This document shows positions 1 through 8,071 of a stretch of 64,000 bases of DNA, piece by piece. The stretch is from Phycisphaerales bacterium. GTDB lineage: Bacteria > Planctomycetota > Phycisphaerae > UBA1845 > UTPLA1. The stretch covers positions 124,001 through 188,000 of the forward strand of contig JAKSDK010001893.1 of the NCBI GenBank assembly GCA_022360095.1. Reading direction: 5' to 3'. The translations under genes were made by a program, and so were the position numbers. Numbering within the stretch: the first letter of the stretch is position 1; every line of letters starts with the position of its first letter. Below the pieces are notes generated by a model, which searched no databases, had not been told where the DNA came from, and saw only the letters and a list, made by a program, of their open reading frames with translations.

Positions 1-1491
1 TGACGACAAGCAGCGGCCCGCTTCCGGAGTCGCTTCAATCGATAGGTTTGTGCACACCGGGTATTGTTCGGCACCGTTGGGTGTGACCGTCCCGCCGTCC
101 GGTGGATTCGCCGTGACTGTGACGTTGACGAGCGCTTCGCACTCGTCGGGGATGCCGTTTCCGTTGCAGTCCGCACTGGAAGCTTGGATGTCGCATTCGT
201 CCGGCACGCCGTTGTTGTTGCAATCCGGATCGCAATCGTTCGTGCATTCGAAAGGTCCGCCCGGAGCAGAGCTGGTCACATCGATTTCGCAGACGTCCGG
301 TGTGCCGTTTCCGTTGCAATCCTGAGTGCTCAGCATGATGCCGAGTAGAAACTCGCCCGTCCCGTTTGCGACACCGGTGATCGTCTTGGCCGCAGTATCA
401 ACGGCCGTGGTGACATCGACGTTGGCTCCGTTATCGTGATGGTAGAGTTTGAGGTCGGTCTCGTCGGCGATACCCAGAGCGGACAAGGCAACGGTGTCAT
501 ATGAAACGGTCATGGATACCGTTGTGCCTGCGCCCAGCGTCGCCGTCGTTTGGAGATCGAAGCCATAACCCACAAAGTCGTTCGGCAGCGATTCAAATAA
601 TATGCCGGAGTAATGACAACGTCCGCTCCCAATAGACGCGGCTGACGTTTCTCCCGTGGCGGCGACTTCGGCGAAAACGACATCGAGGCCGACGCACGCG
701 CCGCAGGCATTCAACAAGGGGCCCACGACCACATCGCTTCCGCCCGGCGTGTAGAACAACCCCGCTTCGGCCCATTTGACGACGTTTCGCAACAGCGCCT
801 CGTGATCGTCCCCAAGCAACAACTGGCCGAACATCGTGGCGTCACAGATGAACGCCGCACGGCCGCTTCCGTCGTAGCCGGAACTCGCGTCCATCAGTCC
901 GACCACCGTACCGGGGCCGGGGTCGCCCACAAAAACATCCGCCACTTCCGGAACGCTGTCGAACAAACCGTAGCTGGCGTTGGTTCCGATTGCGTTCACC
1001 GTACCGTGCGGACCCGTCACGGCCGGATGAAACGGCAGTGCAGGTACCAAGGTGTTTCCAAAGTTGCCGGCTTGTTTGCTCAAACCGAAGGTCGTCAGAA
1101 AAGATTCATCTGCCGTATTGAAAACGTCCGCGTCACCAATCCAGATGACGCGTCCGCCGTTGAAGACATAAAGTGAGAGATTGGCGCGTTCCTGACTCGA
1201 ATAGATGGACGACGTCTCGAGCAAAGGCAGCCAGACGATGTCCACGGATTCCAGGGTCGGCGTAGCGAGCAGGGAGCCCGAGCCGAGTTCGATGATGACG
1301 TGACCGTCTGCCTCCAGCGCAACGCGCGCGGCGGAAAGTTGATTGATCAGGCTTAGCTCGCCGACCTGACGACCGTCGTTCAATACGCCGATCACGGCAG
1401 CGTTCGTCGCGCTCATTGGAGCGGCGCACACGATACAAAACAAGGCAACGAATGCCAGGGGTCGAAAACACAAGCGTAATGCAGTTGTCAT
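1..1491 (-). CDS. Exported Ca-binding-repeat protein, C-terminus outside window
   Basis: The reverse strand is open from an ATG at 1491 to the window edge (497 codons, no stop), so the C-terminus is missing. The N-terminus is a signal peptide (MTTALRLCFR, then a hydrophobic stretch, then APMSA). Residues about 30-250 form a globular region resembling the glutamine-amidotransferase-like folds of planctomycete surface proteins, with GGRVIWIGDADVF and GRAAFICDATMFG. No catalytic triad can be assigned. A beta-rich segment follows. From about residue 390 come acidic Asn/Asp/Gly repeats of the type DCNGNGTPDVCE, DCNNNGVPDECD and DCNGNGIPDECE, which are EF-hand-like and usually bind calcium in planctomycete exported proteins. 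Next is a VTVTANPPDGGTVTPNG repeat of the bacterial Ig/InlB B-repeat type. Probably a cell-surface or secreted protein. The specific function is unknown. Confidence 0.85.
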   Translation of the reverse strand, partial: MTTALRLCFRPLAFVALFCIVCAAPMSATNAAVIGVLNDGRQVGELSLINQLSAARVALEADGHVIIELGSGSLLATPTLESVDIVWLPLLETSSIYSSQERANLSLYVFNGGRVIWIGDADVFNTADESFLTTFGLSKQAGNFGNTLVPALPFHPAVTGPHGTVNAIGTNASYGLFDSVPEVADVFVGDPGPGTVVGLMDASSGYDGSGRAAFICDATMFGQLLLGDDHEALLRNVVKWAEAGLFYTPGGSDVVVGPLLNACGACVGLDVVFAEVAATGETSAASIGSGRCHYSGILFESLPNDFVGYGFDLQTTATLGAGTTVSMTVSYDTVALSALGIADETDLKLYHHDNGANVDVTTAVDTAAKTITGVANGTGEFLLGIMLSTQDCNGNGTPDVCEIDVTSSAPGGPFECTNDCDPDCNNNGVPDECDIQASSADCNGNGIPDECEALVNVTVTANPPDGGTVTPNGAEQYPVCTNLSIEATPEAGRCLSS

Positions 1492-1537
1492 ATATGAGAA
1501 TCGGCATAATCGAGGTGTTGGGAAACTGATGAAGGGC

Positions 1538-1567
1538 AATAAACAAACCTGAGGCCGCCGCCTCGGG
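1538..1567 (-). terminator. Probable terminator after the GNAT gene
   Basis: A GC-rich hairpin (arms 1548-1555 and 1560-1567, loop CGCC, one G-T wobble) lies downstream of the GNAT stop. Read on the minus strand it is followed by a T-rich run (TTTGTTTATT). It separates the GNAT gene from the exported protein that follows. Confidence 0.45.
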
Positions 1568-1649
1568 CTAGTGGCACTGCGCCAATATTGCACTCAGGCG
1601 GGCGTTTGTTGCCGATATTCGTCGCTTGAGAAAAAGTGCCACATCGGTG

Positions 1650-2417
1650 TCATCCGTCGGATCGGCGAAATTGTGTCAGCGTCCCGGCTTCCGAAAAGCC
1701 GCAGCGTTTCAGAAATGCCTGCCCCGTCCGGTCTTCCGCGGGCATGCGTGTCGCCAAGACACGCGGCAAAAGTCGCCGGGCTAGCCGCAAGACATGCGCC
1801 ATGAGAGCGAGCGCGACACCGCGTTCCTGGTGCTTTGGCGTCACATGGAAATCCATCACGGCGGCAACGTCGCCGACTTCCAGGTAACTGATCCTCCCTG
1901 CGGCGTCGCCATCGACGAGCGCCAGAAAAGCATCATGGTTGGCATCGTCCAAGCGCTCGAATCCGGCGTTCACGTAGTCTTCATTGCCCGCGCTGCTTTC
2001 CGAAAGCGACCGTCGATAGGCGCGCTGCATGGCGCGGGCAGGGAGGATTCGTATCGATTCGTCCTCGTTGGAGTCGGACACCTCTGCGGCAGTCAAGCCG
2101 AGCGCAGTCAGTTCCTCGCGGTGCCAACCTTTGCCGGCCAGAAACGACTCGACCGGCTCGATCGGCTGACCGCTGCCGGGGACCCAAAGATGACAAGTCG
2201 CACCGTGGGCTTGATAGTGAGCTTCGGTTTGTTCGTAGGCCGCATGAGGCTCGGTATCCGCCAACCAGACGTCGCGGAGTTGGTTAACATCCGGCAACGA
2301 CGAGAACTCCTTCGAGCAATAGGCGACGCCGTGACCCAGCGATTCCCAGTTTCCGACCTGTTCGCACCATGCCTGGTCGCTCTTGCGCACGGCGCTGATG
2401 ACTTCCTCGTGATTCAC
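1650..2417 (-). CDS. GNAT-family N-acetyltransferase
   Basis: Predicted acetyl-CoA-dependent acyltransferase with unknown acceptor. The C-terminal half carries the GNAT core: a beta strand AAVMDFHVTP, then the acetyl-CoA pyrophosphate loop in HQERGVALAL (Q-x-x-G-x-A form), then a helix and RCGFSEAGTL at the C-terminus. The N-terminal 110 residues lack an obvious domain. I chose the GTG at 2417 because GAGGAG sits 10 nt upstream and this start clears the preceding gene. An in-frame ATG at 2498 would add 27 residues and overlap typA by 50 nt. It follows typA by 31 nt on the same strand, so the two are probably co-transcribed, although no functional link is evident. Confidence 0.8.
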   Translation of the reverse strand: MNHEEVISAVRKSDQAWCEQVGNWESLGHGVAYCSKEFSSLPDVNQLRDVWLADTEPHAAYEQTEAHYQAHGATCHLWVPGSGQPIEPVESFLAGKGWHREELTALGLTAAEVSDSNEDESIRILPARAMQRAYRRSLSESSAGNEDYVNAGFERLDDANHDAFLALVDGDAAGRISYLEVGDVAAVMDFHVTPKHQERGVALALMAHVLRLARRLLPRVLATRMPAEDRTGQAFLKRCGFSEAGTLTQFRRSDG

Positions 2418-2448
2418 CGGTGGGTAACTCCTCGGCGCGGATTGATGC

Positions 2449-4275
2449 TTATTGGCTCTTTGCCGCGTCACGGCTGAAGCGTTTTCGCTCTGTTGCATCG
2501 AGCAGGCGTTTTCTCAGGCGACAATCCCCCGGTGTCACCTCCACCCATTCATCCTCTTCGATGTATTCCAGCATCGCTTCCAGAGACAACTCCCTGGCGG
2601 GTTTCAATACTACCGTCTTATCCGCGGAAGCGGCGCGGATATTCGTCATTTTCTTCTGGCGGCAGACATTGACGTCAATGTCGTCGTCCTTGCAGTGCTC
2701 GCCGACGATCTGTCCGGTGTACACTTCGTCGCCGGGGCTGACGAACATCGTGCCCCGGTCGGCGAGATTCTGGACAGCGTATGCCGTGACCCGTCCGCGT
2801 TCGCTGGACACCATCGCTCCGTTGACTCGACCGGGGATTGAGCCCCGCAAGTGCTCATATTCGTAGAAGTTGTGGTGCATCACCGCTTCGCCGCGCGTGG
2901 CATTGAGCATTCGGGTGCGGAGGCCGATCAGACCTCGGGCAGGGATCGTGAATTCCAGATGGCAAAGCCCGTTCTTGTTTTCCATTTTGACCATCTCGCC
3001 CCTGCGACCACCGGCGAGTTCGATCACCGCACCCGACGTGGCCGCAGGTACGTCAACCGACAAATATTCGACAGGTTCACATTTCTTGCCGCCGATCTCA
3101 CGATAGATCACCTTGGGCTTGCCGACCATCAGTTCGTAGCCTTCGCGCCGCATGGTTTCGATCAAGACGCCGAGATGCAACAGACCGCGTCCCGAGACAC
3201 GAAACATGTCTTTCTGCGGCAAGTCCTCCACACGCAAGGCGACGTTCGACTGCAACTCCTTGGTGAGCCGATCGCGGATATGACGGGTGGTCAAAAACTT
3301 GCCCTCACGTCCGGCAAAGGGTGATGTGTTGATGCTGAAGACCATGGTGAGTGTCGGCTCGTCGATGGGGATGATCGGGAGCGGCTGGGGATTTTCAGGG
3401 TCCGTCACCGTGTCACCGATTCCGATCTCGGTGATGCCGGTGATGGCGACGATGTCGCCTGTTGACGCGTTTTTGACCTTCTTACGCCCGAGCCCCTCGA
3501 AGGTAAACAGGCCGTCGATCGCATCCTCAAAGCGATGGCCGTCGCGTGAGATCACCATGACTTTCTGGTTTTCCGCGAGCGCACCGGCAAAGATACGGCC
3601 GATTCCAATCCTGCCGACATAATCACTGTAGTCCAGCGTCGTCACCAACATCTGCACAGGAGCGTTCGCATCGCCCTCCGGCGGTGAAACCCTGCTTACG
3701 ATCTCATCCAACAACGGAATAACGTCTTCGTTCGTATCGTTCTGTTTGCGCCGGGAAAAACCTTCCTTGGCGCTGGAATAAAGCACAGGAAACTCAAGTG
3801 CGTCGTCATCCGCTCCAAGATCGATGAACAGATCGAAAATCTCGTCGAGCACTTCACCGGGGCGCGCGTCAGGACGATCGACCTTGTTGATGACCACGAT
3901 CGGTTTGAGATGATATTCGAAAGCCTTCGTGAGTACGTACCGTGTTTGCGGCATCGGTCCCTCGAAGGCGTCCACAACCAGAAGGCATGCATCCGCCATC
4001 TTGAGGACGCGCTCAACTTCACCGCCGAAGTCCGCGTGGCCGGGCGTGTCGATCAGGTTGATCTTGCAACCTTTCCAGTGGATGGCACAGTTCTTCGCGA
4101 AGATCGTGATACCCCGCTCGCGCTCCTGGGGGTTGCTGTCCATGATGAGGTCGCCGGACAAAGTGCCTTCGCGGAACATCCCGGATTGTCTCAGAAGACA
4201 GTCGACCAGGGAGGTCTTGCCGTGGTCGACATGGGCGATGATGGCTAGGTTTCGAATGTCTTTGATTTCGCTCAT
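2449..4275 (-). CDS. typA: Ribosome-associated translational GTPase TypA/BipA
   Basis: A cytoplasmic GTPase of the EF-G/LepA class that binds the ribosome and assists assembly and stress adaptation. The GTPase motifs are clear: P-loop AHVDHGKTS at residues 14-22, RERGITI (switch I), DTPGHADF (G3) and NKVDRPDA (G4). Domains II, III, V and the TypA-specific C-terminal domain follow (YLSVDVPAATSGAVIELAGG, LRGSIPGRVNGAMVS). Length is 608 residues against 607 in E. coli, so it is complete. The frame stays open for 100 codons upstream, but homology begins at MSEIKDIRNL, and a longer start would run into the divergent ridA-like gene. It is divergent from that gene, with about 140 bp shared upstream. 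Confidence 0.97.
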   Translation of the reverse strand: MSEIKDIRNLAIIAHVDHGKTSLVDCLLRQSGMFREGTLSGDLIMDSNPQERERGITIFAKNCAIHWKGCKINLIDTPGHADFGGEVERVLKMADACLLVVDAFEGPMPQTRYVLTKAFEYHLKPIVVINKVDRPDARPGEVLDEIFDLFIDLGADDDALEFPVLYSSAKEGFSRRKQNDTNEDVIPLLDEIVSRVSPPEGDANAPVQMLVTTLDYSDYVGRIGIGRIFAGALAENQKVMVISRDGHRFEDAIDGLFTFEGLGRKKVKNASTGDIVAITGITEIGIGDTVTDPENPQPLPIIPIDEPTLTMVFSINTSPFAGREGKFLTTRHIRDRLTKELQSNVALRVEDLPQKDMFRVSGRGLLHLGVLIETMRREGYELMVGKPKVIYREIGGKKCEPVEYLSVDVPAATSGAVIELAGGRRGEMVKMENKNGLCHLEFTIPARGLIGLRTRMLNATRGEAVMHHNFYEYEHLRGSIPGRVNGAMVSSERGRVTAYAVQNLADRGTMFVSPGDEVYTGQIVGEHCKDDDIDVNVCRQKKMTNIRAASADKTVVLKPARELSLEAMLEYIEEDEWVEVTPGDCRLRKRLLDATERKRFSRDAAKSQ

Positions 4276-4417
4276 TTGATCTACTACGTACTGAATTCGC
4301 CTGTTAACACCAAAACACGCCATCTTACACTCTCCAGTCTGAAGCGAACACCGGGCGGAAACGGTATAATCCGATTTGTTCCGTTTCTTCATGATTTCAA
4401 AGCATTCGGAGGTCCCC

Positions 4418-4927
4418 ATGTCCAACAAAGCTCCTGACGACACGCGACGCGATTTTCTCAGCAATACCGGCAAGTTGGCCCTCGCCGCGGGCGCTGTCAC
4501 CGCCGCCGTGCACATGACGGTCCCGGATGACGCCCAAGCCGAGGCTCCTCGCGCCAAGAAAGGCAAGAAGATCATCGGGGGCAGCCCGAGTCGGGCCTAC
4601 TCCCGGGCTGTGCGGCTGGATCGAACGGTCTATGTTTCCGGTGTCGTCGGTGCCGACAGGAAAGGCGTGATTCAGAGTGATTTCGAAATGCAAGCGATGC
4701 AGACGCTCTTGAATCTCAAGGAATCCGTCGAACGGAGCGGATCACGAATTCAAAACGTGTTGAAATGCACCTGTTTCCTGAAAGAGGTTGGAAACTTCTC
4801 GACCTTCAACAAGATCTACGTGAAATTCTTCAAGGAAGACCCACCTGCGCGGTCGACCGTCGTCGTCAAGGACCTGGTCGTGCCCAATGCGAAGCTGGAA
4901 GTGGACTGCGTCTGCTACGTGAATTAA
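4418..4927 (+). CDS. Tat-exported RidA-family protein (YjgF/UK114)
   Basis: RidA proteins deaminate reactive enamine/imine intermediates released by PLP enzymes. The RidA fold occupies residues about 45-169 (YSRAVRLDRTVYVSGVVG at the start, PPARSTVVVKDL near the end, whose Arg matches the carboxylate-binding Arg of active RidA). Unusually, the N-terminus has a twin-arginine signal (TRRDFLS, hydrophobic AALAAGAVTAAV-like core, A-x-A-like cleavage site near DAQAEA), so the protein is predicted to be translocated folded out of the cytoplasm. The start ATG at 4418 has GGAGG 5-6 nt upstream. A TATAAT at 4365-4370 could be its -10 box. Cysteine content is high (CTCF, CVCYVN). Substrate unknown. Family assignment is secure. 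Confidence 0.9.
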   Translation: MSNKAPDDTRRDFLSNTGKLALAAGAVTAAVHMTVPDDAQAEAPRAKKGKKIIGGSPSRAYSRAVRLDRTVYVSGVVGADRKGVIQSDFEMQAMQTLLNLKESVERSGSRIQNVLKCTCFLKEVGNFSTFNKIYVKFFKEDPPARSTVVVKDLVVPNAKLEVDCVCYVN

Positions 4928-5036
4928 CCCGACCGGCTGAAAGCGACCTGCTCACTTCCAGAGTAGAGAAAGATCCATTTCCAGGTCCGGGAAAAGACGT
5001 GGCTTGAAGATTGCAGCGCCGGTCAAGTCGGTTGCT

Positions 5037-5060
5037 GGACCGAGAATCCTTTCTCGGTCC
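5037..5060 (+). repeat. REP-like hairpin, copy 1
   Basis: A perfect palindrome with 10-bp arms (GGACCGAGAA/TTCTCGGTCC) and loop TCCT. It lies 66 bp past the 3' end of the RAYT gene. The loop is the reverse complement (AGGA) of that in copies 2 and 3, so this copy is inverted relative to them. Confidence 0.75.
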
Positions 5061-5125
5061 CATCCGGCATGGAATCTTCTCCCGCGCCTTCTTTGCGATA
5101 GTTCGAGTGAGCACCTCCAACTTAG

Positions 5126-5662
5126 TCATAGCTCAAGGATATCAACCGCCAAACAGACATCCTCACTGCCCTCATAAAACGATGCCGAGCTGTACCACCA
5201 ATCTTGCGGTCTGCTAACTAGACCCTTACGTACCGGATTGTGGTGAAGATAGTCGAGTTTCTGTTTGAACACCTTGTGTGAGTAAATGGCTCTTGGATCA
5301 AAGCCCGGCCTCCACAAGCTGAATTCACCCCGGGCGCTTCGTGCCAATTCGGCCGATTCGGCTAACCAGGATAGGACCGTTTTCCGGCCGTCTTCGACGA
5401 GTTTCCCATGGATTGTCCGTGAGGTGAACCGTTTGAAATCTCGCATGATCACTTGAAGATCGGAATCGGAACCTGCGATTAAGTGAAGATGATTCGGCAT
5501 GATAACGAAAGCAAAGAGTTGCAGCTCCTTCCTTTCTCGGCAGAACCGTAGGCTGTCAATGATTGGCTCGATGTATCGGGTGTCGATGAAGATCGGCAAC
5601 CAATCGAGAATTGTGACAGTGCAGAAATAGGCGTAGCGTTCGTCGGCGCGATATCGTGGCAT
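5126..5662 (-). CDS. REP-associated tyrosine transposase (RAYT, Y1 family)
   Basis: A single-strand-specific Y1/HUH nuclease related to IS200/IS605 TnpA. The metal-binding motif is MPNHLHLI at about residues 55-62. The catalytic Tyr is probably in KLDYLHHNPVRKGLV near residue 136, followed by the family-typical WWYSSASFYEG. At 178 residues it is full length for small RAYTs. These proteins are domesticated, usually single-copy, and process REP palindromes. Matching hairpins flank the gene at 5037-5060, 5704-5741 and 5822-5855. The start ATG at 5662 and first codons (MPRYRADE) are themselves part of a tandem duplication upstream. It overlaps no neighbour. Confidence 0.92.
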   Translation of the reverse strand: MPRYRADERYAYFCTVTILDWLPIFIDTRYIEPIIDSLRFCRERKELQLFAFVIMPNHLHLIAGSDSDLQVIMRDFKRFTSRTIHGKLVEDGRKTVLSWLAESAELARSARGEFSLWRPGFDPRAIYSHKVFKQKLDYLHHNPVRKGLVSRPQDWWYSSASFYEGSEDVCLAVDILEL

Positions 5663-5860
5663 AAGGGAAGTCTAGCTTCTACTAGGAGAGGCAGGAAGGA
5701 TTCCTGGTGCAGATGGATGCGAGAAAGGATTCTCGCACCAGCCACAGCCGATCGTCGGCGCGATATCGTGGCATAAGGGGCGTCTGGCTTCTATTTAGGA
5801 GAGGCAGGAAGGGATTCCTGGTGCAGATTGGTGCGAGAAAGGATTCTCGCACCAGCCGAG
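5641..5860 (-). repeat. Tandem duplication of RAYT 5' end plus REP hairpin
   Basis: Two copies of a unit of about 110 bp, beginning CGTCGGCGCGATATCGTGG at 5641 and at 5753. Each contains the RAYT start region (the second copy again encodes MPRYRAD), a GAGAGGCAGGAAGG leader and a REP hairpin. Hairpin arms with AGGA loop: 5718-5725/5730-5737 in the first, and 5829-5839/5844-5854 (perfect 11 bp) in the second. Each is preceded by CTGGTGCAGAT, which gives an outer CTGGTGC...GCACCAG pairing. Confidence 0.8.
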
Positions 5861-5977
5861 CAAGGCACAAAAGTCCTCATAAGTCAGACGGATGGGCTCT
5901 GCGATCAATGGTCTGTCCATAGCCGTGCTCCATATTTCCACTAGTCTTACCATTATAATACGGCGCCGGCTTTATTT

Positions 5978-5986
5978 TGGTATAAT
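5978..5986 (+). promoter_or_regulatory. Extended -10 promoter element upstream of preA
   Basis: TGGTATAAT at 5978-5986 matches an extended -10 (TGnTATAAT), 41 nt before the preA start. No convincing -35 is seen, which is tolerated for extended -10 promoters. A second TATAAT lies at 5954-5959. Confidence 0.45.
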
Positions 5987-6027
5987 TATGCCCTTATTCG
6001 CCTGGCTGAATTCTCGAGGAGCATGTC

Positions 6028-7404
6028 ATGAATCCCGACTTGTCCATTGATTTCTGTGGCGTCAAGGCGCCCAATCCGTTTTGGCTGGCCTCGGCGCCGC
6101 CGACGAACAGTGCCTATCAGGTTCGTCGCGCCTTTGAGGCGGGATGGGGGGGCGCGGTCTGGAAGACACTTAATCATGAACCGATCGTCAATGTTTCCAG
6201 TCGCTATGGCGCGGTCGACTACGACGGCCGAAAAGTGATGGGGTTGAACAACATTGAACTTATCACCGACCGATCACTCGAGGTGAATCTCGCCGAGATT
6301 CGCCAGGTCAAGAAGGAGTTTCCCAATCATGCTCTTTTCGTCTCGCTCATGGTCGAATCAAAGCGCGAGACCTGGCACGATATCGTCAAACAGACGCAGG
6401 ATACGGGCGCGGACGGTGTCGAGTTGAACTTCGGCTGTCCGCACGGCATGTCAGAACGGGGCATGGGCGCAGCCGTCGGGCAGGTGCCGGACTATACCGA
6501 GATGATCACGTCCTGGGTCAAGGAGGCGGCAACGATTCCCGTGATCGTGAAGCTCACGCCGAACATCACCGACGTCACCGCCATCGGTCGGGCGGCAAAA
6601 AACGGTGGGGCCGACGCCGTTTCGCTGATCAACACCATCAACTCTCTCATGGGCGTTGATTTAGACACGCTGGCCCCGAAGCCGAGCGTTGCCGGCAAAG
6701 GTTCCCACGGCGGCTACTGCGGACCGGCCGTCAAACCCATCGCGTTGAACATGGTCTCGTCGATCGCCAATGATCCGAAGATCGGCATCCCGATCAGCGG
6801 CATCGGGGGGATTCAGGCGTGGCAGGACGCGGTGGAATTCATGCTGCTCGGCGCAGGCAGCGTTCAGGTCTGTACGGCCGTGATGCACTACGGCTTCCGC
6901 ATTGTCGAACACATGATCAGCGGAATGAAGAATTGGATGCGCGAGAAGAACTTCGCGACGCCCGCCGATTTCATCGGTCAGTCCGTCTCGCGAATCAAGG
7001 ATTGGGGCGATCTCGATCTTGGCTATAAGGTCGTCGCCGAAATCGATCAGGCCAAGTGCATTCATTGCGGCCTTTGTTATATCGCCTGCGAGGACGGCTG
7101 TCATCAATCCATCAAGCTGGAGTCGATGCCCGAGGACGAGTTCGTCAGGAACAACGGTCATGAGTTCGTCAAGAGCGGCGATGTCCAGGTGCTGCCGGGA
7201 GCAGGCGAGGGTTACGTCAACATCTTTACGATCAATCAGAACACTTGTGTCGGTTGCAACATGTGCTCCCTCGTATGCCCTGTTGAGGGTTGCATCACGA
7301 TGAAACAGACCGACAGCGGCATTCCGTCGATGAACTGGAAAGAATATCAAAAGAAACTCGCCGCCGGTGAAGTTGACGTCATTCAGCCGCCGCAGCATGT
7401 GTGA
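6028..7404 (+). CDS. preA: PreA-type dihydropyrimidine dehydrogenase subunit
   Basis: The FMN plus 2x[4Fe-4S] subunit that reduces uracil/thymine in reductive pyrimidine catabolism, normally partnered with PreT. Residues 1-310 form a dihydroorotate-dehydrogenase-like barrel (NPFWLASAPPTNS; ELNFGCPHGMSERGMG; GIGGIQAWQDAVEFMLLGA). The C-terminus has two ferredoxin clusters, CIHCGLCYIAC and CVGCNMCSLVCP. Length is 458 residues. The loop that carries the catalytic Cys in mammalian DPD (GMGLACGQ) here reads GMGAAVGQ, so activity on pyrimidines is not certain. The start at 6028 has GAGGAG 6 nt upstream. No preT is in the window. The AGXT2-like transaminase at 11468-12820 could act later in the same pathway, but is not in the operon. 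Confidence 0.88.
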   Translation: MNPDLSIDFCGVKAPNPFWLASAPPTNSAYQVRRAFEAGWGGAVWKTLNHEPIVNVSSRYGAVDYDGRKVMGLNNIELITDRSLEVNLAEIRQVKKEFPNHALFVSLMVESKRETWHDIVKQTQDTGADGVELNFGCPHGMSERGMGAAVGQVPDYTEMITSWVKEAATIPVIVKLTPNITDVTAIGRAAKNGGADAVSLINTINSLMGVDLDTLAPKPSVAGKGSHGGYCGPAVKPIALNMVSSIANDPKIGIPISGIGGIQAWQDAVEFMLLGAGSVQVCTAVMHYGFRIVEHMISGMKNWMREKNFATPADFIGQSVSRIKDWGDLDLGYKVVAEIDQAKCIHCGLCYIACEDGCHQSIKLESMPEDEFVRNNGHEFVKSGDVQVLPGAGEGYVNIFTINQNTCVGCNMCSLVCPVEGCITMKQTDSGIPSMNWKEYQKKLAAGEVDVIQPPQHV

Positions 7405-7416
7405 GTGAGGCCTCGT

Positions 7417-8046
7417 ATGCCGCGACTGCAGACAAAATCTCCTTACGACGTTCATCCGTCGATCAAAATGGTTTTGAATGCGATCGCTAACATGAAAGAC
7501 AAGACCGGGCGTACACTCGAAGAGTGGACGGTCCTTGTGAAGAAATCAGGCCCGAAGTCAGAAAAGGAACGGCAGACCTGGTTGAAAAAGCAGCACGGGT
7601 TGGGGACGAATTATGCCGCTTGGATTGTGGCACGGGCGGAGGGGAAGGGGCTGGAGAATAGTGATCCTAACTCATATCTGAAGGCTGCGGCGAAATACGT
7701 CGAGACGATGTATTCCGGTCCCAAGGCGTCGCTACGGCCGATTCATGATGAGCTTCTGAAACTCGGCAAGCGCATGGGTAAAGATGTCAAGGCCTGCCCG
7801 TGCAAGACAATCGTACCGCTATATCGCAATCATGTGTTTGCGGAGATCAAACCTTCGACACGGACGCGCATCGACTTCGGGCTTGCTCTGAAGGGCGCGA
7901 AAGGCAAGCTGCCTAAGCGGCTGATCGAAACGGGAGGATTGGCCAAGGGAGACCGAATCACGCATCGCATCCCCATTGCCTCGGTTGACGAGATCGACGA
8001 TCAGGTCAAACGCTGGCTGTCGATCGCATACGAATTGGACGGATAA
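7417..8046 (+). CDS. DUF4287/DUF5655 domain protein
   Basis: Residues about 10-75 match the DUF4287 pattern (MKDKTGRTLEEWTVLVKK, KKQHGLGTNYAAWIV). Residues about 85-205 match DUF5655 (YVETMYSGPKASLRPIHDEL, VYRNHVFAEIKPSTRTRIDFGL-like core, WLSIAYELDG end). The combination is common in bacteria, but the function is unknown. The protein is cytoplasmic, with no signal or membrane segment. The ATG at 7417 lies 12 nt after the preA stop, with GAGG at 7408-7411. A GTG at 7405 would abut the preA stop. Co-transcription with preA is likely. Confidence 0.85.
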   Translation: MPRLQTKSPYDVHPSIKMVLNAIANMKDKTGRTLEEWTVLVKKSGPKSEKERQTWLKKQHGLGTNYAAWIVARAEGKGLENSDPNSYLKAAAKYVETMYSGPKASLRPIHDELLKLGKRMGKDVKACPCKTIVPLYRNHVFAEIKPSTRTRIDFGLALKGAKGKLPKRLIETGGLAKGDRITHRIPIASVDEIDDQVKRWLSIAYELDG

Positions 8047-8071
8047 CCTCTATGGCCGAAGGCCGCCACGA

